Part shown: positions 27,261 to 36,308 of the stretch, in pieces
Numbering within the stretch: position 1 is the first letter of the stretch
How the letters are laid out: every line of letters begins with the position of its first letter
Source of the DNA: Roseateles sp. XES5
Lineage (GTDB): Bacteria > Pseudomonadota > Alphaproteobacteria > Rhizobiales > Rhizobiaceae
DNA length: 64,000 nt
Reading direction: 5' to 3'
NCBI RefSeq assembly: GCF_020535545.1
Contig: NZ_CP084752.1
Span: forward strand, 1,843,501-1,907,500
Program-made: the position numbers and the translations under genes
Notes under the pieces: generated by a model
Told to the model about the DNA's origin: nothing
The model's database searches: none
Seen by the model: only the letters and a program-made list of their open reading frames with translations

Positions 27261-27837
27261 ATCGCTGGCTCTTGAATTCTGCAGGTCGTGTTGCTGGATT
27301 TGGTATGGGCTAAATCATATTCCAACGCGAATACAGCGGTTTTCGATTTTGGTCAAATTACTGTTATTTGTGCGTAATATATTGTGGCTTCATTGTGTTT
27401 ACTATGGCAAAAAATTAATGTGTGGATTAAAAATAATTCTCCTACGATTTTCCTTTATGAATGAAAAAAGCCTCAGAAAAGTTGCAATGTATTTTTGATA
27501 ATTACTATTCCTGAGTGTCGCTCAGGAAAATTTTAATTCATATTCTCTGGAGATGTATTGTTTGTTGAGTAATATTTTTTGAATACGTGATTATTTTGAT
27601 TCGTTTTGCGAAATTCCAGAGTAAATAAATACACTGGATTTCGATTTTAGTAAAAATGCTATCCTGGAATTTTTTATATCTTCTGCAAATACGCAAAAGG
27701 CAACGAAATTTCCAACTTGGCAATGGCATTATTTCGGTCCGCAGGAATAAGCCCTTGGGAAACGCTGCGATTGCGCCAGCCAGGTCCAGCCGTTAAAATA
27801 CGGCCATACAAAGCCTGGGTATGACAGAGAAACAAAA
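27261..27837. other. AT-rich intergenic region between rfbB and the large glycosyltransferase gene
   Basis: This 577-base stretch is visibly far richer in A and T than the rest of the window and holds no convincing gene. It must carry the divergent promoters of rfbB (minus) and the large glycosyltransferase (plus). A perfect eight-base hairpin (27508-27515 with 27521-27528, TGTCG loop) is followed by AATTTTAATT and looks like a weak terminator for a short plus-strand transcript. AT-rich islands like this are typical targets of silencers such as MucR/Ros or H-NS-like proteins, but no specific site is claimed. Confidence 0.5.
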
Positions 27838-30800
27838 GTGAACGAAAAATCAAGGCGGTCTCCCTTTGGAGTTTCTTTTTCATTCTTGAGTGAGAGGAAG
27901 AATATTCTTCTGCTTTTGAGGTCAAGTGAGTTTGATCCAAAATGGTATCGAGAGAATTATGCGGACTTGAGTCTGTCAAATAATGCTCTTGCAAGGCATT
28001 ATTTGCGATACGGCGCGGGGGAAGGCAGGAACCCTGGAAAAAACTTCAGCACACAGGCCTATTTGTCAGCTTATCCTGATGTTGCCGAATCTGGCGTAAA
28101 TCCCCTTATTCACTATTTGAGATTTGGTAGAGACGAGGGCCGTTTCCCCTTTGGCGAGGCGTTCGATCCCGTTTTCTATAAAAGGCTTTATCCAGAGGCT
28201 TACGAGATTGGTGGGTCCATCGCACATCACTATGGTGATGTTGGTAGTAAAAAATTCTTCTACTCTCACTTTGACGAAGATTGGTATCGGGATGAGTATG
28301 CAGATGCTCTAGACGGATGGACTGAATCTCTTCAGGAGCATTTCTTCTCTGTTGGGCGCCTTCAAGGATTTCACCCTGCATTCAACATCCGATGGTATCG
28401 CCAGGAATATCCGGATGTGGTTAGGTTCGGACAGATATTGCTGGATCACTACCGCGCATATGGCCGGAAAGAGGGGCGTCACCCAGCCTTTGATCGGCGT
28501 TTTTACCTTGAAGAATATCCCGACATTGCGGCGGCGGGATTCGACCCCTTCGCACATTATGATGAGCGCGGACGCAAGGAGGGTCGTTCACCCGCCTTCA
28601 ATCGTACGTGGTATAAGCTCACATACAGCGACGTTTTCTCATCTGGTTTGGAGCCTTATGAGCACTACTGCAAGATCGGCCGCCCCGAGGGGCGGCCCTC
28701 AACAGGAAGGGATATTTGGGGCGCGCTGAAATGGGGACGAATCAATCCTGGAACGGGCAATGCGAAATCGTGGAATCTGCAGGGCAAAGCGCCTGAAACC
28801 GACCCGAACTATGTCCCTCTCGTCACGATAATCGTTCCCAACTACAATCACGAGAAATATTTGACGGAGCGCTTGGAGTCTGTTTACGGCCAGACTTACA
28901 GAAACTTCGAGGTATTGTTGCTCGATGACGCCTCCTCCGACAACAGTCGGGCGGTTTTGGCGAATTATGCCGATCGCTATCCAGACGTGACGTCCTGTGT
29001 TTTCAACAGCGTCAATTCGGGCGGGGTTTTTCATCAGTGGAAAAAAGGACTGGACCTCGCGAAGGGCGAGCTTGTTTGGATCGCGGAAAGCGATGACTTC
29101 TGCACACCTAATTTTCTGGAGGAAATGGTACGATTTTTCAGAAATCCAGGCGTCAACCTGGCTTTCGCGCGAAGCGATTTCATTACGGGCGAACCCCATC
29201 AGAAAATCTGGACGTCAGAAGAGTACTGGTCTGAAATTGCCTTCAGTCTTGGCTCGTCGCCGACGATTGTTTCCGCACATGAGATCGTCAACAGAGCGTG
29301 GGGCGCCCGAAACCTAATCGCCAATGTCAGTAGCGCCCTGTTCCGTAATCCGGGCAAGCTTGATCTCCTGGATGACCCCGTGTGGCAGCAATTGCGCATA
29401 TGCGGCGACTGGATCCTTTACCTCTCCTTGATGCGGGGAGGATTGGTCGGCTACACGCCCAATGCAACCAATTTCTACCGCATTCATCCCAGTAACACGT
29501 CTATCGCGACTCACGACAAAGACGTGTATTTCGAGGAACATAGCACCGTCGTTTCCTATCTCATTCGTCTTTTCAAAGTCGAGGATGAGATTGTGCGGCT
29601 TCACGAAGAGGTCCTGTATCGGCACTGGGTCATGAAGCGGGGGCATGACCGACGCGAAGAGTTCATACGATTGTTCGATGTCGAAAGGCTTTTGGAAGGG
29701 TTGCAGGATCGCAAGCCGAATATTGCGATGGCCGTCTTTGCGCTTGTAACAGGGGGTGGAGAAACATTTCCAATACTCTTGGCAAATCAGCTATTCGAGC
29801 GCGGTTATGCGGTAACACTGATCAACTATGCAGTTGAAGAAACGAATTCCGGCATTCGCGCTACACTGAACCCCCGCATCCCCCTAGTCGAACCCGAAAA
29901 CAGCGCGGAAACCGCAGTCATCCTTGAAACCCTGGGTATAGATTTGGTTCATTCGCACCATTTCTGGGTCGACATGGTGATTGCCTCCTCGTTGAAGGAT
30001 GCTCCGCATATTCGGCATGTCGTCACCACGCATGGGCAATACGAACTCCTGGGTGACAAAATCAAGGATGAGTATGAGGATGCGTTGGCGAGGGTAGACG
30101 CATTTGTTTACATCGCAGACAAGAACCTGGGCGGCTTCAGGAAGGCGCTTAGGGAAGAAAAGAGTTTCACTAAAATTACCAATACGGTGGCCTTGCCGCC
30201 ACTCTCCGATATCAATCGTGCGGAATTTGGAATCGCTACAGACGATTTTGTCGTTTGTCTTGCCTCACGCGCAGTCCGGGAAAAGGGATGGGATGAAGCG
30301 GTAAGTGCTGTCATCAAGGCCAATGACGAGGTTTCGAGCCGAAAAGTTCATTTGCTGCTGGTCGGCGATGGGCCAGAGTTCGAACGCCTCGGCAAGAGTG
30401 ACTTGCCACCCTTTATTCACTTGCTGGGCTTCCAAAAGAATGTGCGCGATTTTTTTGCAATGGCGGATATCGGCCTGCTCGCCTCGCGTTTCAAAGGGGA
30501 AAGCTGCCCCTTGGTGCTTATCGAATGTCTAAGTGTCGGAAACCCCATGATCGCCAGCAACATTGGCGAGGTTCCGAACATGCTCGCGGCACCCGAAGGC
30601 CTTGCGGGCATCGTCGTGGAACTCGACGATTGGCAGATCGACGTCGATGGGCTTGCACGGAGCATACGCCATCTCGCCGATTATTCCGAAGCTTACGAGA
30701 CCTTGAAACGGCGAGTGCCGGTTGCCTTTGAGAAATTCGACCAGGATACGGTTTTAGACCGTTATACGGCGCTGTATTCGCAGGTTCTTTCCGGCACTTT

Positions 30801-31674
30801 TGAGAAACCGAGACTTTCCGTTGTTATTGTCGCGTATAATATGGCACGCGAGCTGCCAAGGACGATATTCACCTTCAGTCCACAAGTTCAGGGAATTCCA
30901 GCGAAGGACTACGAAGTCATCGTCATCGACAACGGATCGACATGCGACTACGACGTCGATGAGCTAAGGAGGGTTTGTCCTAACCTCATTTTCAAAAGGT
31001 TGGAGAATGCTCCTCCGTATCCGACGGATGCGCTCAACTATGGAGTTTCCATAAGCTCAGGAGAGTTTGTCTGTGCGTGCATTGATGGAGCGCGCATGGC
31101 TTCGCCAAACCTGCTGAAGGCAGGCCTCGACGCTTGCAGAGCCGATAGGCGGATCGTTGCGGGCGCCCTGTCGTACCATCTTGGGCAGATTCCTCAAAAC
31201 GATAGCGTGCGGGACGGCTACAATCAGCAAAAGGAAGATGTGCTGCTGCAGACGATAGATTGGCGTCGTGACGGCTATGAATTGTTCCGAATCTCAAGTT
31301 TTGACCCGTCTTCCAGATTCGGCCTCTACAATATGCCGGCAGAAACGAATGCGTTGTTCGTCAGCCGTAACAAATGGGACGCCTGCGGAGGTCTGGATCC
31401 CGCTTTCGTTTGTCGCGGCGGCGGTCTTGCGAACCTGGATATCTGGCGCCGCCTTTGTGAAGATGAGGAAAACGTCATCGTCCTGCTTCTTGGCGAAGGT
31501 ACGTTCCATCAATTTCATGGCGGTACAGCCACCAATGCGGTTGAGGATGTTTGGACAGAATTTCATAATGAATACATAAGGATACGAGGATTTGACTACG
31601 CTGTTCCCATTAGATCACCCCTGCTGAAGGGAAAAATGCACCAAGCGATCCTGGATTTTGCCCTGCGAAGTTAA
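27838..31674 (+). CDS. large three-domain glycosyltransferase (GT2-GT4-GT2) with N-terminal repeats
   Basis: A 1278-residue protein with a GTG start. About residues 30-290 hold six or seven degenerate repeats of roughly 35-40 residues of the form WYxxEYPDV...HYxxxGRxEGRxP, as found at the ends of some bacterial glycosyltransferases. The first GT2 domain starts near 325 (VTIIVPNYNHEKYL; WIAESDD). A GT4 domain follows from about 624 (MAVFALVTGGGETF; CLASRAVREKGWDEAV; ESCPLVLIECLSVG). The second GT2 domain runs from about 991 (LSVVIVAYNMAREL) to the end. Such proteins can extend several linkages of one glycan. Codon use is AT-richer than in neighbouring genes, suggesting acquired DNA. It stands alone between the AT-rich spacer and tRNA-Gly. 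Confidence 0.88.
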   Translation: MNEKSRRSPFGVSFSFLSERKNILLLLRSSEFDPKWYRENYADLSLSNNALARHYLRYGAGEGRNPGKNFSTQAYLSAYPDVAESGVNPLIHYLRFGRDEGRFPFGEAFDPVFYKRLYPEAYEIGGSIAHHYGDVGSKKFFYSHFDEDWYRDEYADALDGWTESLQEHFFSVGRLQGFHPAFNIRWYRQEYPDVVRFGQILLDHYRAYGRKEGRHPAFDRRFYLEEYPDIAAAGFDPFAHYDERGRKEGRSPAFNRTWYKLTYSDVFSSGLEPYEHYCKIGRPEGRPSTGRDIWGALKWGRINPGTGNAKSWNLQGKAPETDPNYVPLVTIIVPNYNHEKYLTERLESVYGQTYRNFEVLLLDDASSDNSRAVLANYADRYPDVTSCVFNSVNSGGVFHQWKKGLDLAKGELVWIAESDDFCTPNFLEEMVRFFRNPGVNLAFARSDFITGEPHQKIWTSEEYWSEIAFSLGSSPTIVSAHEIVNRAWGARNLIANVSSALFRNPGKLDLLDDPVWQQLRICGDWILYLSLMRGGLVGYTPNATNFYRIHPSNTSIATHDKDVYFEEHSTVVSYLIRLFKVEDEIVRLHEEVLYRHWVMKRGHDRREEFIRLFDVERLLEGLQDRKPNIAMAVFALVTGGGETFPILLANQLFERGYAVTLINYAVEETNSGIRATLNPRIPLVEPENSAETAVILETLGIDLVHSHHFWVDMVIASSLKDAPHIRHVVTTHGQYELLGDKIKDEYEDALARVDAFVYIADKNLGGFRKALREEKSFTKITNTVALPPLSDINRAEFGIATDDFVVCLASRAVREKGWDEAVSAVIKANDEVSSRKVHLLLVGDGPEFERLGKSDLPPFIHLLGFQKNVRDFFAMADIGLLASRFKGESCPLVLIECLSVGNPMIASNIGEVPNMLAAPEGLAGIVVELDDWQIDVDGLARSIRHLADYSEAYETLKRRVPVAFEKFDQDTVLDRYTALYSQVLSGTFEKPRLSVVIVAYNMARELPRTIFTFSPQVQGIPAKDYEVIVIDNGSTCDYDVDELRRVCPNLIFKRLENAPPYPTDALNYGVSISSGEFVCACIDGARMASPNLLKAGLDACRADRRIVAGALSYHLGQIPQNDSVRDGYNQQKEDVLLQTIDWRRDGYELFRISSFDPSSRFGLYNMPAETNALFVSRNKWDACGGLDPAFVCRGGGLANLDIWRRLCEDEENVIVLLLGEGTFHQFHGGTATNAVEDVWTEFHNEYIRIRGFDYAVPIRSPLLKGKMHQAILDFALRS

Positions 31675-31999
31675 TTCGCCTCGCTTATGCTTAAGCATCT
31701 CGCCGACAGCGACATGGGTTATATGTTCTGGAGGTCAGCGAGGCCAACATCACAGAAGCTGTTTCAGGATGAAATGTCAGATGGTCGTTGTTGAAAGCGG
31801 GGCCGCCTGCAATGCTGGCGCGGAGCATTGCTCTTGAAAAAGTTCTTCTTTTATTTGAAGGTGAGAGCGACTTATCGATAGATTGCTATCAGTAGCTAAG
31901 CGTTTGCGAAGCCAAGCGCTATTTGCGTTCTTGTCGATTGAGCGGAAACGCCAATACTCTTTGGCGGCACATCGTCAATAAAGTATATTAAAGGAAGAA
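31675..31999. other. noncoding DNA between the large glycosyltransferase and tRNA-Gly
   Basis: No gene is seen. A 12-base palindrome (31687-31698) follows the stop. A perfect eight-base stem (31809-31816 with 31824-31831) precedes a T-rich run and may be the glycosyltransferase terminator. A smaller hairpin (31949-31954 with 31961-31966) lies near the tRNA. No second copy of the tRNA 3' end was noticed, so there is no direct sign of an integrated element. Confidence 0.45.
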
Positions 32000-32074
32000 T
32001 GGAGCGGGTGAAGCGATTCGAACGCTCGACCCCAACCTTGGCAAGGTTGTGCTCTACCCCTGAGCTACACCCGC
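32000..32074 (-). tRNA. tRNA-Gly (anticodon GCC)
   Basis: Read on the minus strand, the acceptor arm GCGGGTG pairs with CACCCGC and is followed by TCCA, with CCA encoded. The D arm is GCTC...GAGC and the anticodon arm is CAACC-TTGCCAA-GGTTG with GCC as anticodon. The T arm is GAGCG-TTCGAAT-CGCTT. All arms fold canonically. It marks the boundary between the polysaccharide block and housekeeping genes, a common place for integration, but no att repeat is seen. Confidence 0.97.
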
Positions 32075-32293
32075 TCATCTGCTACGGCCCGGGGTAGTTC
32101 GCTTGGCCGAAGGTCGCTGCGTTGCGGCGACGGGCGGTATATGGCCCAAGCCTTTTTCAAATGCAACAGGGAAATGTCGGATTTTGAAGAAAAAATCGCG
32201 TGGGCTTTCAAACTGCCGGATTTTCAGGCGGTTGCGCTCGGCGGGCGGAGGCCCTATCAGCGGAAGGCGCAATTGAGAGCAGAGTGACGAGAC

Positions 32294-32803
32294 ATGAGCG
32301 ACAGGCAGCCGAAGACCGACAAGGACCTTTTCCAGTTTCTCGACGGGCTGGGCATCGCCCATGCCACCAAGGAGCATGCGCCGGTCTTTACCGTTGCCGA
32401 ATCGGTGGCTCTGCGCGATGAAATTCCCGGCGGCCATACGAAGAACCTCTTCGTGAAGGACAAGAAGGACAACTATTTCCTGATGACCGTCGAGGAACAT
32501 GCGGCGGTGGACCTGAAGACGGTGCATACGGTCATCGGCGCGGCGAGCCGCGTCTCCTTCGGCAAGCCGGAGAAGCTGCTGGAATATCTCGGTGTCATAC
32601 CCGGCGCCGTTACGGCGTTCGGCGTGATCAATGACGTCGACGGCAAGGTGAAGATCATCGTCGATGCGGACCTGATGGCCTTCGACACGATCAACTGCCA
32701 TCCGCTGCGCAACGATGCGACGACCTCGATCGGCGCGAAGGACCTCCTGCGCTTCATCGAGGCGACGGGGCACGAGCCGCTTGTCTTGAAAGTCACGGCC
32801 TGA
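32294..32803 (+). CDS. proX: prolyl-tRNA editing protein, YbaK/ProX family
   Basis: A 169-residue free-standing editing deacylase that hydrolyses mischarged aminoacyl-tRNA(Pro), in the YbaK/ProX superfamily. Visible motifs are the invariant Lys region GHTKNLFVKDKK (about 48-59), VEEHAAVDLKTV, SRVSFGKPEKLLEYLGV and the GAVTAFGVINDVDGKV segment near the active site. The full-length layout with NCHPLRND at the C-terminal end fits ProX/PrdX better than YbaK. It is monocistronic; the next gene starts about 100 bases later. Confidence 0.9.
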   Translation: MSDRQPKTDKDLFQFLDGLGIAHATKEHAPVFTVAESVALRDEIPGGHTKNLFVKDKKDNYFLMTVEEHAAVDLKTVHTVIGAASRVSFGKPEKLLEYLGVIPGAVTAFGVINDVDGKVKIIVDADLMAFDTINCHPLRNDATTSIGAKDLLRFIEATGHEPLVLKVTA

Positions 32804-32902
32804 CATACGATTTACAAGACACTTTGAGGGCTGGCTGATTTGATCGCCGGCCTTGCGGGACCGGCCCGCTAAGGGAAGGCGCAGCGCGCCACAGGAGAGA
32901 CC

Positions 32903-33865
32903 ATGAGTGCAGGCGAAAACCCCTATGCATCGTCCTATGGCGGGCAGATGAATGTTTCGGCAAGCTATGGCGGCGCAGCACCGGCGGATGACCTCATCAA
33001 GGACACGACGACGGCGAATTTTACCCGTGATGTGCTCGAGGCCTCGCGCCAGCAGCCGGTTCTCGTCGATTTCTGGGCGCCCTGGTGCGGCCCGTGCAAG
33101 CAGCTCCAGCCGATCATCGAGAAGGTGGTGCGCGAGGGGGCGGGCCGGGTGAAGCTCGTCAAGCTCAATATCGACGACCATCCCTCCATCCCCGGCCAGC
33201 TCGGCATCCAGTCCATTCCCGCCGTCATCGCCTTCGTCGGCGGCCGGCCGGTAGACGGGTTCATGGGCGCGGTGCCGGAAAGCCAGATTCGTGACTTCAT
33301 CGACAAGATCGCCGGCCCGGCGGGCGCGGATGAGAAAGCCGAGCTGGAAGCGCTGCTGACGGAGGCGAAGAGCCTCTTCGACGCGGGCGATCTCGGTGGG
33401 GCAGCCGATCTCTATGGCGCGCTGCTGCAGGCCGATCCGGAGAACCCGGCGGCGCTGGCCGGCATTGCCGAATGCATGATTGCCGCCGGCCAGCCGGAGA
33501 ATGCCCGTCAGCTGCTGTCCGGCGTGACGCCGGAGGTGGCGGCCGATGCAGCCGTTGCAGCGGTGCTGAAGAAACTCGACCAGAGCGAGGAGGCACGCAA
33601 GCTCGGCGATCCCGCGGCACTCGAACAGGCGCTGGCGCAGAATCCGGACGACCATGCGGCGCGACTGAACCTCGCGAAGATCCGCAATGTGGAGGGGGAC
33701 CGTCAGGCGGCGGCCGATCATCTTCTCCACATCATGAAGCGCGACCGCGCCTTCGATGACGACGGCGCGCGCCGCGAGCTGCTGCAGTTCTTCGATGTCT
33801 GGGGACCTAAAGATCCGGCGACGATCGCCGCCCGCCGCAAGCTGTCGTCCATCCTGTTTTCCTGA
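32903..33865 (+). CDS. cnoX: thioredoxin-TPR co-chaperone CnoX (YbbN family)
   Basis: A 320-residue cytosolic fusion of a thioredoxin domain (about 33-140) and C-terminal TPR repeats (about 150-320). The active site is WCGPC with Cys62 and Cys65, so this version should be redox active, unlike E. coli CnoX, whose first Cys is lost. The TPR half contains AADLYGALLQADPENPAALAG and LAQNPDDHAARLNLAKI. CnoX proteins hold unfolded, oxidised proteins and pass them to GroEL or DnaK. The LON-domain gene follows about 125 bases later. Confidence 0.92.
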   Translation: MSAGENPYASSYGGQMNVSASYGGAAPADDLIKDTTTANFTRDVLEASRQQPVLVDFWAPWCGPCKQLQPIIEKVVREGAGRVKLVKLNIDDHPSIPGQLGIQSIPAVIAFVGGRPVDGFMGAVPESQIRDFIDKIAGPAGADEKAELEALLTEAKSLFDAGDLGGAADLYGALLQADPENPAALAGIAECMIAAGQPENARQLLSGVTPEVAADAAVAAVLKKLDQSEEARKLGDPAALEQALAQNPDDHAARLNLAKIRNVEGDRQAAADHLLHIMKRDRAFDDDGARRELLQFFDVWGPKDPATIAARRKLSSILFS

Positions 33866-33989
33866 GGTTTTTTCTGCGCCGCGGCGCGGTCTCCCTTGAG
33901 AAATGCGGTGCCTACCCCACATTCGGGGGAGGTGTGACGAGGAGAGGCGGAAGACGCTTCGTTGCGCCGCGCAATGGGAAGGCAAGGCC

Positions 33990-34670
33990 ATGCATGTGGG
34001 AAATGCGCGTTATCTGAAACCGGAGGACCTGCCGGAGGCCATCCCCGTCTTTCCGCTGACGGGGGCGTTGCTTCTGCCCGGCGGGCAATTGCCGCTCAAC
34101 ATCTTCGAGCCGCGTTATCTCGCCATGTTCGACGATGCGCTCGCGACGCACCGGCTGATCGGCATGGTCCAGCCGGTTTTCGGTGAGCATCGCGCGGATG
34201 AACCGGCGGTCGACCTGCCGGCGCTTTGCCAGGTCGGCTGCATCGGTCGCATCACCTCCTTCGCGGAAACCGGCGACGGGCGTTCTATCGTCTCGCTGAC
34301 CGGCGTTTGCCGCTATCGCTTGCTCGAGGAGGTCAGGAGCGGAAAATCCTATCGCTCCTTCCGCATCGTACCCTTCATTACCGACCTTTCGCCGGGCGAC
34401 GACGAGCAGAGCGTCGATCGCGAGGCGCTGCTTTCGGCGTTCCGCGCCTATCTCGACGCCAACAAGCTGGAGGCGGACTGGGAGAGCGTGGAGCGCGCGA
34501 GCAACACGACGCTGGTCAATTCCATGGCGATGATGTCGCCCTATGGACCGGCGGAAAAGCAGGCGCTGCTGGAAGCGCCGGATTTGAAGACGCGGGCGGA
34601 AACGCTGATTGCCATTACCGAGATCGTCCTGGCGCGCAGCTACGGCGACGTCGATGCGCGCCTGCAATAG
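33990..34670 (+). CDS. LON N-terminal (substrate-binding) domain protein
   Basis: A 226-residue protein consisting only of the substrate-binding domain found at the N-terminus of Lon protease: IPVFPLTGALLLPGGQLPLNIFEPRYLAMF (about 15-44) and GCIGRITSFAETGDGRSIVSLTGVCRYRL. The C-terminal helical part ends with ALLEAPDLKTRAETLIAI. No ATPase or protease domain is present, so it is not itself a protease. Its molecular role is not established. It lies ten bases before a Trm112-like gene and after cnoX, an arrangement I know from other alphaproteobacteria. ATG 33990 starts the conserved sequence. Confidence 0.88.
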   Translation: MHVGNARYLKPEDLPEAIPVFPLTGALLLPGGQLPLNIFEPRYLAMFDDALATHRLIGMVQPVFGEHRADEPAVDLPALCQVGCIGRITSFAETGDGRSIVSLTGVCRYRLLEEVRSGKSYRSFRIVPFITDLSPGDDEQSVDREALLSAFRAYLDANKLEADWESVERASNTTLVNSMAMMSPYGPAEKQALLEAPDLKTRAETLIAITEIVLARSYGDVDARLQ

Positions 34671-34679
34671 GGGATAGCG

Positions 34680-34868
34680 ATGGATGCCAGCACCAGCCGG
34701 GTCGATCCCAAGCTGCTCGAACTTCTCGTTTGCCCGCTGACCAAGGGCCGCCTCAGCTATGATGCGGAGGCCGGGGAACTCGTCTCGGAAAAGGCCAGGC
34801 TCGCCTATCCGATCCGCGACGGCATCCCGATCATGCTCGTTTCCGAAGCCCGGGAAATCAAGGACTGA
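34680..34868 (+). CDS. Trm112-like small protein (YcaR/UPF0434 family)
   Basis: A 62-residue protein. The core, [17 protein letters not shown], keeps one Cys of the zinc-ribbon pattern seen in eukaryotic Trm112, and the second half has [23 protein letters not shown]. In eukaryotes Trm112 activates methyltransferases; the bacterial role is not settled. It follows the LON-domain gene by nine bases, so the two are probably co-transcribed. Confidence 0.9.
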   Translation: MDASTSRVDPKLLELLVCPLTKGRLSYDAEAGELVSEKARLAYPIRDGIPIMLVSEAREIKD

Positions 34869-34988
34869 AGCGGAAGGCGGGCACTGAGGGGCCCCGTTGT
34901 TCTCTACTCTCCCGCGGGTCAGTGCGGAAGTGCACGGACGCTCAGAAAGAAGCCCCGCTGCCGACTTGCCCTGTCACATCCTGCTCGA

Positions 34989-36224
34989 TTAGATCCTCTG
35001 CCCCACCAGCATGCGCGGATGGCCGCCGCCGGCGGTGCCTTCGGCCTGGCGGATGAAGAAAGATTTGAGGCCGGGCAGACGGTCGACGACGCCGAGGCCG
35101 ACATCGCGCAGCACGCGCAAGGGCGTTACGTCGTTGGAGAACAGGCGGTTCAGCACATCCGTGGTCATGCCCATGCGCACCGTGTCGAAGCGGCGCCAGG
35201 TCTCGTAGCGTTCCAGAACCGACAGCGCGCCGATATCGAGGCCGAGACGATCGGCTTCGACGATGGTTTCGGCAAGCGCGGCCACGTCCTTGAAGCCGAG
35301 ATTGAGGCCCTGGCCGGAAATCGGGTGTATGCCGTGCGCAGCATCACCGGCCAGCGCGAAACGCGGGGCAATGAAGGCGCGGGCAAGCGTCAGGCCGAGC
35401 GGGAAGGCGCGGCGGCCGCCGGCGACCTTCAGGGCGCCGAGCTTGTGGCCGAAACGGCGCTCCAGTTCTTCCTCGAAGACGAGGTCGTCGCTTTCGACGA
35501 GGCGGCGGGCATCCTCCGTGCGCTCCGTCCAGACGAGGGAGGAACGGTTGCCGGTGAGCGGCAGGGTGGCGAAGGGTCCGGCGGGCAGGAAATGCTCCTC
35601 GGCGGTGCCCTCGTGCGGGCGCTCGTGCTCGACGGTGGTGACGATGCCGGACTGGCCATAGTCGAAGCGTACGGTCTTGATGCCGGCCATGTCGCGCAGC
35701 TTCGAGCGCACGCCGTCGCAGGCGACAAGCAGGCGGGTCTGGCGCTGCGTGCCATCGGAGAGCGTGACGGTTGTTGCGTGCTGACCCGTCGCAAACCCTT
35801 CGGCGGAGGTCGACCAGTGAACGGCAATGCCGAGGGCTTCGGCCTGGCGCAGCAGGCTGCCGGTCATGGCGCGGTTGGGGATCATATGGGCGAAGGGTTC
35901 GCCATCATCGCCGGAGCCCGCTCCCTCGAAGGTGAGGAAGACAGGGCGGACGGGATCGGCCGTGCGCGAATCGGTGATGACCATGCGCCGGATGGGTTCG
36001 GCCTCGGGCGCGATCTCTTCCCACACACCGAGCACGGACAGAAGGTTGCGTGCGGCCGCGACGATGGCGGAGGCGCGCTCGTCCTTCTGCCAGACATGCG
36101 CAGGCGCCCCGTCGACCACTTCCACCGCGAGATGCGGTGCGGCCTTCTTGACGGCGACAGCCAGTGACAGGCCGACATAGCCGCCGCCGGCGACGAGCAC
36201 GTCGAGCATGGGGGCTTCGGTCAT
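34989..36224 (-). CDS. UbiH/UbiF/VisC/COQ6-family FAD-dependent monooxygenase
   Basis: A 411-residue flavoprotein hydroxylase of the ubiquinone synthesis family. The dinucleotide fold opens with VAGGGYVGLSLAVAVKK, the mid-region DG motif is ACDGVRSKLRD (about 174-184), and the second FAD motif is FALAGDAAHGIHPISGQGLNLGFKD (about 296-320). Start 36224 follows an AGGAG site; a much longer open frame upstream overlaps tesB and is not credible. Which ring position it hydroxylates cannot be told. It is divergent from tesB with 84 bases between them. Confidence 0.9.
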   Translation of the reverse strand: MTEAPMLDVLVAGGGYVGLSLAVAVKKAAPHLAVEVVDGAPAHVWQKDERASAIVAAARNLLSVLGVWEEIAPEAEPIRRMVITDSRTADPVRPVFLTFEGAGSGDDGEPFAHMIPNRAMTGSLLRQAEALGIAVHWSTSAEGFATGQHATTVTLSDGTQRQTRLLVACDGVRSKLRDMAGIKTVRFDYGQSGIVTTVEHERPHEGTAEEHFLPAGPFATLPLTGNRSSLVWTERTEDARRLVESDDLVFEEELERRFGHKLGALKVAGGRRAFPLGLTLARAFIAPRFALAGDAAHGIHPISGQGLNLGFKDVAALAETIVEADRLGLDIGALSVLERYETWRRFDTVRMGMTTDVLNRLFSNDVTPLRVLRDVGLGVVDRLPGLKSFFIRQAEGTAGGGHPRMLVGQRI

Positions 36225-36308
36225 GGTGTTCTCCTGGCCGCTTGAGGTCTTCCTTGCGTCTATATAGAGGAGGAAGAACCAGTTTCCTACCGTGGAGGCC
36301 ACGTCCAA

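Noticed and set aside
27163..27498. A 111-codon plus-strand frame in the AT-rich spacer
   Set aside because: It begins inside antisense rfbB and continues into AT-rich DNA with no ribosome site, conserved motif or plausible codon use.
31675..32074. Integration site of a genomic island at tRNA-Gly
   Set aside because: The setting is suggestive, but no integrase gene and no repeat of the tRNA 3' end were noticed in the window.
32075..33991. A 638-codon minus-strand frame next to tRNA-Gly
   Set aside because: Opposite proX and cnoX, both of which have intact active-site motifs.
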